Below, one piece after another: positions 6,578 through 12,112 of a DNA stretch of 12,112 nt. The stretch is from Candidatus Zixiibacteriota bacterium (lineage in GTDB: Bacteria; Zixibacteria; MSB-5A5; SM1-73), in assembly GCA_029933635.1 (NCBI GenBank), contig JAOZNS010000065.1, positions 1-12,112 on the forward strand. The letters are read 5' to 3'. Positions within the stretch are counted from its first letter, which is position 1, and each line of letters starts with the position of its first letter. The notes below the pieces were generated by a model that was not told where the DNA came from, searched no databases, and saw only the letters and a list, made by a program, of their open reading frames with translations. The position numbers and the translations under genes were made by a program.

Positions 6578-6615
6578 AGAGAAAATTGAGCTACTCTAAG
6601 AAATGGAGAAGGAAT

Positions 6616-7197
6616 TTGCCGGCTAAAAAAACATTTTGGTTTTCTTTAATCCTTTCATTATGGATAGGGTTAATGATCGGACTTGCCGGTTGTGAAACGA
6701 AAAAGGATTCTAATCCGAACAAGCAAAAGACCAAGATTTCTTCTACTCAGGGATTGAAAGAGTCTCCACAGGAGGGATTTTTAGCTCCTCAATTTACCCT
6801 TCAGGACCTGCGTGGGAACAAATTCAGCTTAAGGGATTTTAAAGGAAAGGTGGTGATCCTGAATTTCTGGGCCAGCTGGTGTGGTCCTTGCAGAAGAGAG
6901 ATTCCTTCGTTGGAGAGGTTGTATCAGTTGAGAAAAAACGAAGGGTTTGAGATTCTGGCAGTAAGTGTGGATCGGGGATCCCCCTCCAAGGTAAAATCAT
7001 TTGTGGCAGCTCATCGGATGAGCTTTCCCGTGCTTGTGGATCCCCGCGGAGAGGTGGGAAAGAGATACTGGACGCGAGCCATACCCACCTCATTTCTTTT
7101 AGATAAAAACCAGGTAATAAGGTGGAAGGTGGTAGGAGCAAAGGAGTGGGATGATCCATATGTGTTAAACAGGGTGGATCAACTGCTATCGGAATAG
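6616..7197 (+). CDS. TlpA/ResA-like thioredoxin-fold lipoprotein
   Basis: 193 residues. A lipoprotein signal peptide (KK at 4-5, hydrophobic core, lipobox L23-A24-G25-C26) is followed by a low-complexity Lys/Ser linker (about 29-52) and a TlpA-like domain (about 56-193). The latter has APQFTLQDLRGNKFSLRDFKGKVVILNFWASW, active site C89-G-P-C92, the VSVDRG strand and cis-Pro157 in AIPTSFLLD. The family reduces disulfides of exported proteins on the outer face of the cytoplasmic membrane. The start is TTG 6616, with GGAGAAGGA just upstream. An in-frame TTG at 6586 would add ten residues but has a poorer ribosome site. No in-frame ATG lies before the signal peptide. It sits next to the DUF1573-like gene, separated by a terminator, so any partnership (reduction of its U-x-C or C-x-C pair) is inference. 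Confidence 0.88.
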   Translation: MPAKKTFWFSLILSLWIGLMIGLAGCETKKDSNPNKQKTKISSTQGLKESPQEGFLAPQFTLQDLRGNKFSLRDFKGKVVILNFWASWCGPCRREIPSLERLYQLRKNEGFEILAVSVDRGSPSKVKSFVAAHRMSFPVLVDPRGEVGKRYWTRAIPTSFLLDKNQVIRWKVVGAKEWDDPYVLNRVDQLLSE

Positions 7198-7284
7198 AGA
7201 GGCTTTTTGACAACCAAAAAATTACAACAAAAAACTTAAATTCTTCGTTTTTTAATGTAAAAGAAGATAGGAAGAAAAAAATTC

Positions 7285-7353
7285 TCCTCCGTCCCATTTT
7301 ACTCTACTCTGAGTTCCTGCCCCCCTCTCAGATAGATAAATGGTGACGGAGGA
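7285..7353. other. Large stem-loop in intergenic region
   Basis: Three consecutive helices share one axis: TCCTCCGTC (7285-7293) with GACGGAGGA (7345-7353), CCATTT (7294-7299) with AAATGG (7338-7343), and TCTGAG (7308-7313) with CTCAGA (7327-7332). On the minus strand the hairpin is followed by a seven-T run (7274-7283 read in reverse). On the plus strand it is followed by a weaker CTTCTTTTAG. It may be the plus-strand terminator of the thioredoxin gene, a bidirectional terminator, or a structured RNA. No gene is seen in 7198-7531. Confidence 0.6.
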
Positions 7354-7453
7354 CTTCTTTTAGCTGTCTTAATAAATTTAAGAATCTTCCCCATTATTAA
7401 AGGGGGCTGTGTTGGACAGTGTAGTTGCTTGAATTTATCAGGCACAACGAAAA

Positions 7454-7477
7454 TTGCCCGATTCATCGGGCAACTAC
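7454..7477 (+). repeat. REP-like palindrome 2
   Basis: TTGCCCGA-TTCA-TCGGGCAA is a perfect 8-bp stem with a 4-nt loop, immediately followed by CTAC (7474-7477). Stem plus CTAC is the same design as the elements at 31-53 and 8952-8973. Confidence 0.55.
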
Positions 7478-7531
7478 GGCGTATAACCCTGTTGCATGGG
7501 GACTTTGTAATCCAGATGCAGGAGAAATGGA

Positions 7532-8536
7532 ATGAAGAAGGGAAAAGCGATTGCTTTGCTTTCAGGCGGATTAGATAGCGTGCTGGCGTTGAAGCTTTTG
7601 TTAGATCAGGGCTTGGAGGTGGTGGCCTTCAACATGAAAACGCCTTTCTGCACCTGTGACAGCAAGGGGAGATGTTATTCCGATCAGACCGCAAAGAAAT
7701 TTGGGGTTCCATTGCGGAGAGTATATGGGGGAGAGGATTATCTGGAGATTGTGAAAAGTCCTAAACATGGGTACGGAAAGAATATGAACCCCTGCATAGA
7801 TTGTCGGATATTCCTTTTCAGCAAAGCCAAGAAGGTGATGGAGGAGGAAAAAGCAGATTTTGTCTTCACCGGTGAAGTGCTGGGGGAACGACCCATGTCT
7901 CAAAGGAAAGATGCCATGAGCTTGATAGAAAGGGAGTCCGGCTTAAAGGGAAGGGTTTTACGTCCCTTGTGTGCCAAACTTTTGGAGCCAACCATGATGG
8001 AAAGAAACGGTTTGGTGGACCGTGATAAGCTTCTGGACATTCAGGGAAGATCAAGAAAACCTCAGCTGGCGTTAGCCCGAAGATACAAAATTGATGATTT
8101 TCCATCTCCGGCTGGAGGCTGTCTTTTGACCGACCAGGGTTTCGCCCGAAGGCTGAGGGAGTCCTTTGAACATGGTGAGGATTCTTTAAGAGAGGTTTTG
8201 TTTCTTAAGGTGGGGAGGCATTTCCGAACCCCTGGTGGAGCAAAGATAATTGCTGGAAGGAATCAAGAGGAAAACGAAACCCTGATGAGACTTTCACTCC
8301 CTCAGGAACCGAAGTTCACCGTGCATGGATATAAAAGCACCTATGCTCTTCTTTTAGGGAATCCCTCTTCAGGAGACCAGCTCTTAGCCGCAAGGATCTG
8401 TGCTTGGTATTGTGACAGAGAAGGGTCTGAGACCCTTCCGGTGAGAATGTGGTTGGATTCTCCGGATGAATTCGAATTGATTCAAGCAAACCCGCTGGAT
8501 AAGTCTTTGCTTTCCTCTTTCCGAATAGGGGACTGA
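7532..8536 (+). CDS. PP-loop ThiI/MnmA-like RNA thiolation protein with C-terminal NFACT-R-like domain
   Basis: 334 residues. The N-terminal PP-loop ATPase has motif S11-GGLDS-16 and LALKLLLDQG, as in tRNA thiolation enzymes that adenylate uridine. A Cys trio suits a redox pair or an iron-sulfur site: NPC88-ID-C91, and C197 in SPAGGCLLT; extra Cys are C40, C42 and C48. TGEVLGERPMSQ (113-124) is the conserved block after the CxxC. Residues about 220-334 (VGRHFRTPGGAKIIAGRNQEEN..) resemble the NFACT-R RNA-binding domain known to be fused to such enzymes. The likely role is thiolation of an RNA base; target and sulfur donor are unknown, and no rhodanese or THUMP domain is seen. Start ATG 7532 with AGGAG 7 nt upstream. 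It ends at TGA. It stands alone, with no clear promoter found. Confidence 0.8.
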   Translation: MKKGKAIALLSGGLDSVLALKLLLDQGLEVVAFNMKTPFCTCDSKGRCYSDQTAKKFGVPLRRVYGGEDYLEIVKSPKHGYGKNMNPCIDCRIFLFSKAKKVMEEEKADFVFTGEVLGERPMSQRKDAMSLIERESGLKGRVLRPLCAKLLEPTMMERNGLVDRDKLLDIQGRSRKPQLALARRYKIDDFPSPAGGCLLTDQGFARRLRESFEHGEDSLREVLFLKVGRHFRTPGGAKIIAGRNQEENETLMRLSLPQEPKFTVHGYKSTYALLLGNPSSGDQLLAARICAWYCDREGSETLPVRMWLDSPDEFELIQANPLDKSLLSSFRIGD

Positions 8537-8571
8537 ATTTTCCATTTTCCACTTCTGATTAAGTATCCATT

Positions 8572-8603
8572 TTGATTGTTCGCCTCAAAAGCGAAAAAAT
8601 CAA
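8572..8603 (+). other. Hairpin downstream of the thiolation gene
   Basis: TTGATT (8572-8577) pairs with AATCAA (8598-8603) and TTCGC (8579-8583) with GCGAA (8591-8595), loop CTCAAAA. It lies 35 bases after the stop, but no T-run follows. It may be a processed 3' end structure or an atypical terminator. Confidence 0.4.
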
Positions 8604-9122
8604 TTTGAACAAGGGGTGAACCTGATTGCAGTATTTTTGAACACCTTTGCATCCCTTAAGACCTAATAAGTCCCCGATTGGCAGAGAGATTTTCTTCGCC
8701 AACCTCCAATTTTTCTGCGCAGATTCTTTTGCATATTCCATTTATTAATAAAATGGAGAGAACTAACCCTTTTGTTTATCATAGGTTACGGTAAATGTAA
8801 AGGCGGTAAAGGGTTAACAGTGTTTCTTCAGGTGTGTAGCGTGTTACTTACATCAAAATGAAATGCTTTGATTTACTTGCAGTTGCGTGTAACTTCCCTA
8901 CTTCTAAACAAGTGTAACCCCTTCTTTATTGTCTCTGAAAAACTCCCTTCGCAGGGCTGGAAGCCCTGTCTACGAGGATGTAACTCATTGATTTTTCGTG
9001 GGCTTGGTACATTTGCCGGACCTGTTTGCTTCAATTTTTTCCAAAACTTTTTCATAACATATATTCAAACCGGTCCGTTTATTAACTCAAAAAGAAACTT
9101 GCATCCTTTCGGATGGTGATTG
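8604..9122. other. Gene-free region with several short palindromes
   Basis: No convincing gene on either strand. Visible inverted repeats are TCCATTT-N7-AAATGGA (8737-8757), TAACCCTTT (8764-8772) with AAAGGGTTA (8808-8816), the REP-like element at 8952-8973, CGGACC (9018-9023) with GGTCCG (9073-9078), and CATCC-TTTC-GGATG (9102-9115). Near-repeats GCGTGTTACTT and GCGTGTAACTT flank about 8840-8895. None forms a recognised RNA family by eye. Confidence 0.5.
8952..8973 (+). repeat. REP-like palindrome 3
   Basis: CAGGGCT-GGA-AGCCCTG is a perfect 7-bp stem with a 3-nt loop, then T and CTAC (8970-8973). It has the same layout as elements 1 and 2, with an unrelated stem. Confidence 0.55.
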
Positions 9123-9139
9123 TTTGGCATATTTCTTGC
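9123..9139 (+). promoter_or_regulatory. Second sigma-54-like promoter
   Basis: TTTGGCATATTTCTTGC has GG at -24 and GC at -12 with exactly 10 bases between, and TTGGCA/TTGC matches to the RpoN consensus. The predicted start is near 9151. It could drive the secreted-protein gene at 9605 or a short RNA ending near 9264. Confidence 0.55.
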
Positions 9140-9231
9140 GACATATGGTTTCAGCTTATAAATTTTGCACCCAACCGGAGAGGGTTGTTGTCGATGAGGG
9201 ACCGGTGAGTGTGGTTTTTAGGATTTACCTG

Positions 9232-9264
9232 TTCAAATTTTTTTAAAAAAAGTTGAATTTTTTT
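9232..9264 (+). terminator. AT-rich palindrome followed by T-run
   Basis: Positions 9232-9257 form a 26-base near-perfect palindrome (TTCAA-A-T7-A7-G-TTGAA, one mismatch), directly followed by seven T (9258-9264). As RNA this is a hairpin with a U-tract and could end a transcript from 9123-9139. Equally it may act as an AT-rich UP element for the promoter that begins at 9266. Confidence 0.4.
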
Positions 9265-9265
9265 G

Positions 9266-9294
9266 TTGACAAAACAAAGGTGAAAGTATATATT
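9266..9294 (+). promoter_or_regulatory. Strong sigma-70 promoter for the dockerin gene
   Basis: TTGACA (9266-9271), 17-nt spacer, TATATT (9289-9294), with A/T tracts directly upstream that could serve as an UP element. The predicted start is near 9301, which gives an unusually long leader of about 300 nt before the ATG at 9605. Confidence 0.78.
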
Positions 9295-9300
9295 ATAAAC

Positions 9301-9604
9301 GAAAAGAAGGAAAAGATCAACGCTTTCAATCAGGTCAGATTTTGAAATCTAACACCCAGTTTAGCTTGAGGTCGCAGGATTAAAGTAGATAAGCTTCTTT
9401 CTCTTATTCTGGGAACGGCAATCAGGTTGACTCTGCAAATTTGAAGTTTTGGGGCTGTAAGTAAACTCAATAAATAAAAAAAGCTTTTTTAGAAAGTTTA
9501 GTTTGTCTGGCTGAGTTTTTAGCGAAAGGAGGAATGATCTAAGAGGCGGTAGATAAAGGTGAAGAACGTTTTATTTCTATACCTTTAAAACAAAGGAGAA
9601 GGGA
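9301..9604 (+). other. Long 5' leader of the dockerin gene
   Basis: About 300 transcribed bases without a clear gene. It contains a small palindrome AGATTT-TG-AAATCT (9337-9350), a 9-base direct repeat CAATCAGGT (9327 and 9419), a palindrome AAAAAAGCTTTTTT near 9477-9490, and a strong Shine-Dalgarno AAAGGAGG (9525-9532) before a three-codon unit ATG-ATC-TAA (9534-9542). The real ribosome site AAAGGAG lies at 9592-9598. No known riboswitch consensus is recognised. Confidence 0.5.
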
Positions 9605-10522
9605 ATGACAAACAAAAATTGGAAGTGGACGTTTGTCCTCTCTGTTCTCATCTTTATCTGGGGTCGCCTCGCCACGCCGATAGCTTCTGCCCAGGGTCGT
9701 GACACACTGGCCCATGTGGAGATAGTTTATACCACCACCTATCCGGGCAAGTTTGCCCAGGTGGAGGTGAGGTTGAAAAATGAGGTGGAGATAGCCGGAT
9801 TTCAATTTGAGGTAACCTTTGACACGGGCAGTAACTTTGAGCTGATCAATTTTCATACAGATAGCATCGGTGTGGAGACCTTTTTGGACACCATCTGGGA
9901 GGACACCTGCACGGGTCCGGAGCCTCATGGAGATTCCTGCTTTGTGGTCGACACGGTGGTGGAACATGAAGTTGTGGTCAGGTATTGTAACATCGATACC
10001 GTAGGTTCTCTGATAAGCGATTTTTCAACGGTGGAGTGCCGGGGTTTCGTTGGCGACACCACCTCACCTGAGTGTAAGTGGGTGACGGTGTTTGGGATGG
10101 CTGAGCAGGGCAACCCCATCCCACCCAGCGCCAACTATCGAACGCTTTTCAAGCTGGGGGTGGATGTGGCGTGCATCTCCGACACCTTATATGATCGAAC
10201 CGTGTATTTTTACATCGTCCCCGGAGTGTTAAGCTATCTGTCCGATCCGGATGGGGAGCTGGTGCCATTCCAATATCATCAGGGCACGTTGACTGCCTGG
10301 TTTTCAGTTCCAGGGGATGCTAATGCGGATAGCACGGTCAATCTGGGCGATGTGGTCTACATGATTGAATACCTTTATAAGGAAGGTCCTCCTCCGTGCA
10401 TTCCCGAGACCGGTGATCCCAATCACACCTGCGTGCCGGAGCTGGGCGATATCGTCACCTTAATAGATTACCTGTATCGGGGTGGCGCTCCACCCTCGTA
10501 TGGATGCTGGCATGGAGATTAA
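9605..10522 (+). CDS. Secreted cohesin-like plus dockerin protein
   Basis: 305 residues. Signal peptide 1-29 (basic N-region, hydrophobic VLSVLIFIWG, cleavage ASA/QG) is followed by a beta-rich domain (about 36-230) opening HVEIVYTTTYPGKFAQVEVRLKNEVEIAGFQFEVTFD, which resembles a cohesin-type Ig-like fold. Residues 235-305 are a dockerin type I-like pair. The first calcium loop D238-A-N240-A-D242 with D249 at position 12 is complete. The second (D271-P-N273-H-T275, D282) lacks the position-5 Asp. Helices MIEYLYKEG and LIDYLYRGG follow the loops. Dockerins bind cohesins to anchor surface complexes. The start has AAAGGAG 6 nt upstream. Six Cys before the dockerin may form disulfides after export. 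The cohesin-like call is by pattern and less sure than the dockerin. Confidence 0.85.
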   Translation: MTNKNWKWTFVLSVLIFIWGRLATPIASAQGRDTLAHVEIVYTTTYPGKFAQVEVRLKNEVEIAGFQFEVTFDTGSNFELINFHTDSIGVETFLDTIWEDTCTGPEPHGDSCFVVDTVVEHEVVVRYCNIDTVGSLISDFSTVECRGFVGDTTSPECKWVTVFGMAEQGNPIPPSANYRTLFKLGVDVACISDTLYDRTVYFYIVPGVLSYLSDPDGELVPFQYHQGTLTAWFSVPGDANADSTVNLGDVVYMIEYLYKEGPPPCIPETGDPNHTCVPELGDIVTLIDYLYRGGAPPSYGCWHGD

Positions 10523-10567
10523 ATTAATAAAAAAGAAGAAGTTCTTTGTTTTAAACCTTAAACCTTT

Positions 10568-10712
10568 AACCTTTGCTTGAAAGGAGGTGAAGAAAGGAAG
10601 GGGTAAAACCAATTACTTTTGCTCAACTCTAACCCTAAAAGAAGCAAGGAGGTGAGAGAAAGATAATCCAAAGGGCTACTAACTAAGTAACCTTTGACTG
10701 AAGGAGGGGGAA
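10568..10712 (+). repeat. Repeated Shine-Dalgarno-like motifs without start codons
   Basis: An imperfect direct repeat, TAACCTTTGCTTGAAAGGAG (10568) and TAACCTTTGACTGAAGGAGG (10688), is spaced 120 bases apart. A further AAGGAGGTGAG lies at 10646-10656 between them. The first two Shine-Dalgarno-like motifs have no usable start codon at normal spacing. A TTTAAACC/AACCTTT-type tract precedes them (about 10550-10576). The meaning is unknown. Confidence 0.45.
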
Positions 10713-10714
10713 AA

Positions 10715-10792
10715 TTGAGCAAAGCTTTTTGGTGGTTTCAAAAAACCCCTATCACCAAAAAGTCAAAAGAAAAAACCTTTATTAACGTGTAA
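10715..10792 (+). CDS. Possible 25-codon leader peptide
   Basis: TTG at 10715 lies 4 nt after GGAGGGGG (10703-10710) and opens a 25-codon frame beginning MSKAFWWFQK and ending at TAA 10790-10792. That stop overlaps the ribosome site AAGGAG (10791-10796) of the large secreted-protein gene at 10804. A hairpin of CTTTTTGGTG (10725-10734) with CACCAAAAAG (10753-10762) lies inside it. The tandem Trp, the good ribosome site and the overlap suggest translational coupling or attenuation, but so short a frame can arise by chance. Confidence 0.3.
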   Translation: MSKAFWWFQKTPITKKSKEKTFINV

Positions 10793-10803
10793 GGAGCAAC
10801 AAA

Positions 10804-12112
10804 ATGAAACGAAATTTGTTACTTCTCGCGGTGACGCTAATCGCAGTATTCTGCTTCTCCACTCTGGGTCTGGCTCAGTGTCCTGAGGACACGGTGGATC
10901 AAGGTGAGTGCGATACTCTGCATTGTAACGGTTATCCTCCAGATCTGGGAGTTTCGGGAACCGGACCATGGGATGTGCGTTTTCCAATGTACATCACCCA
11001 TGATAATCCCAACGTGGTCGACTCGGTTGCAGGTATAGTTATTCCGGTATGCTACACCCATACCAACACTGCTACCACCTGCGACATCGATCCTAACAAG
11101 AACAACACCAACCTGTATCCGTGGCCAATGGATAACAGCATCTTCCGCGACCTGGATGGTGAGTCCTCCTGGCCGAACGAGTATGCGGCTGGTATGAACG
11201 GTTGGGCCAACATCATCTTGAACATCGATTCTCCGAGCACCCATTTCTGGCTGTCCATGATTCCGACCACGCAGAAGAGACTGGAGGATATGGCTCATAA
11301 GCTCACCTGCACCATAACCTTCACCGTCGGAGATTCCACCACCATCTGTATGGATAGCTGTTTCTGGCCGCCCTCCAGCAGGTTGACCTTCTCCAGGTCG
11401 GATGCGAAGACCTATGTTCCCAGACACTACTTCCCGTTCTGTGAAGAGGTCTACATCATTCCAAACCTGCCGCCGACTGTGGACTGCCCAGGCAACCAGA
11501 GTCACAACCAGAACGGCTCGTACACAGCGTCTGGTGTGGTGGCAAATGATCCCGATTGCCCGCAGATGAGCCAGCTTAATTCTGCACAGATCAGCTTCAC
11601 CGGAGATGGAGTGATTGATGTTCAGTTCACGGAAAGCTTCACTCCAGGTTGCGATTGGAGCTCAGACGTTCAGTATACCGTGACCGACCACTGTAAGGCT
11701 GGCGGAACAGTCGAGGTGGTTGTGTGTGATGATCTGGGTGCATGTGATACCTGCACCTTCGACATCACCCTGACCAACACTGCTCCGGAGATCACCTGCC
11801 CGGTTGTTGGAACTCACTACATGTATGCAAGCCAGACCTTTGATATGAGTGCTACCGCAACCGATGCTGACGGCGATACCTACACCTTCTCCATGACCGG
11901 TCCAGCCTGGCTGACGATTGATCCCAACACCGGACAGATAACTGGCATAGCTCCAGATGTGGATGACACCACCTGTTACGATGTTACCGTCACGGTAACA
12001 GATGTGTGCCAGGCTACTGATGATTGCTCATTCGAGATCTGTGTCCTGCCGGTAACCAACTGGTTCGTGTGGCTTCCTCAGCTTGAGGGTGATGACTGTG
12101 TGGCTCCGGGAG
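10804..12112 (+). CDS. Large secreted Cys-containing Ig-like repeat protein, 3' end beyond window
   Basis: The frame is open for 436 codons to the window edge. Start ATG 10804 has AAGGAG 7 nt upstream. The signal peptide MKRNLLLLAVTLIAVFCFSTLGLA probably cleaves before Q25; C26 does not sit in a good lipobox. Residues about 27-215 are a beta-rich domain (PWDVRFPMYITHDNP.., DSVAGIVIPVCYTHT, ..NGWANIIL, TITFTVGDSTTICMD) of the kind paired with dockerins in related secreted proteins. From PNLPPTVDCP (about 223) come Ig-like/cadherin-like modules. The second, from NTAPEITCP, has the He_PIG-like sequence PAWLTIDPNTGQITGIAPD followed by VTVTVTD. Many Cys suggest disulfides. A C-terminal anchor or dockerin may lie beyond the window. 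It follows the cohesin/dockerin gene in the same direction, 281 nt apart, and is likely a surface or extracellular protein. Confidence 0.85.
   Translation, partial: MKRNLLLLAVTLIAVFCFSTLGLAQCPEDTVDQGECDTLHCNGYPPDLGVSGTGPWDVRFPMYITHDNPNVVDSVAGIVIPVCYTHTNTATTCDIDPNKNNTNLYPWPMDNSIFRDLDGESSWPNEYAAGMNGWANIILNIDSPSTHFWLSMIPTTQKRLEDMAHKLTCTITFTVGDSTTICMDSCFWPPSSRLTFSRSDAKTYVPRHYFPFCEEVYIIPNLPPTVDCPGNQSHNQNGSYTASGVVANDPDCPQMSQLNSAQISFTGDGVIDVQFTESFTPGCDWSSDVQYTVTDHCKAGGTVEVVVCDDLGACDTCTFDITLTNTAPEITCPVVGTHYMYASQTFDMSATATDADGDTYTFSMTGPAWLTIDPNTGQITGIAPDVDDTTCYDVTVTVTDVCQATDDCSFEICVLPVTNWFVWLPQLEGDDCVAPG

Noticed and set aside
4697..8536. Genome-wide reassignment of TGA to an amino acid
   Set aside because: TGA ends the genes at 4903, 5443 and 8536, and translation beyond these gives no sensible protein.
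8604..9604. tRNA, tmRNA or other known RNA gene in the gene-free kilobase
   Set aside because: No T-loop motif, acceptor stem or other family signature was seen on either strand by eye.
10837..11505. 222-codon minus-strand frame
   Set aside because: It is opposite the large secreted-protein gene, which has a signal peptide, ribosome site and domain pattern; this is a shadow.
1..12112. CRISPR array, insertion sequence or prophage
   Set aside because: No regularly spaced repeats, no transposase or integrase motifs and no phage-like genes in any frame.

Overview
This is a bacterial chromosome fragment of moderate GC content with AT-rich intergenic regions. No marker gene fixes the taxon. The dockerin repeats with their Gly-Pro-Pro-Pro linkers, long Cys-containing secreted proteins, a sigma-54-type promoter on minor pilin genes and TTGACA/TATATT promoters suggest a Zixibacteria-like or other FCB-group candidate phylum. 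This is inference. TGA is used as an ordinary stop in several genes here (4901, 5441, 8534), so the genetic code is not globally reassigned.

Layout. At 191-3124 on the minus strand there is a three-gene type IV pilus minor pilin operon, pilV-like to pilW-like to pilX-like. It starts at a sigma-54-type -24/-12 promoter and ends at a strong intrinsic terminator (121-154). Divergently, at 3534-4301, lies a radical SAM protein of the COG0731 type. At 4697-5443 is a two-gene Cys-rich pair (DUF6485-like and DUF2284-like) with its own sigma-70-type promoter. At 5692-6456 is a secreted DUF1573-like protein with an in-frame TGA exactly where the family has the first Cys of its Cys-Gly-Cys motif. This is the best candidate in the window for something new, a selenocysteine form of DUF1573. 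It is followed by an intrinsic terminator and a TlpA/ResA-like thioredoxin lipoprotein (6616-7197). At 7532-8536 is a PP-loop tRNA-thiolation-type enzyme with a C-terminal NFACT-R-like domain.

The last third is dominated by secreted proteins and unusual leaders. A gene-free kilobase (8537-9604) carries hairpins, a REP-like palindrome, a plus-strand sigma-54-like site, an AT-rich palindrome followed by a T-run, and a very good sigma-70 promoter. Then come a secreted cohesin-like plus dockerin protein (9605-10522), a leader with repeated Shine-Dalgarno-like motifs and a possible 25-codon leader peptide, and a large Cys-containing secreted protein that starts at 10804 and runs off the window end.

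Functional themes are cell-surface and envelope biology (pili, dockerin/cohesin-like secreted proteins, an exported thioredoxin and a possible exported selenoprotein) and RNA modification (the PP-loop enzyme and possibly the radical SAM protein). Three short palindromes with different stems but a shared CTAC flank are scattered between genes and look like one dispersed repeat class.
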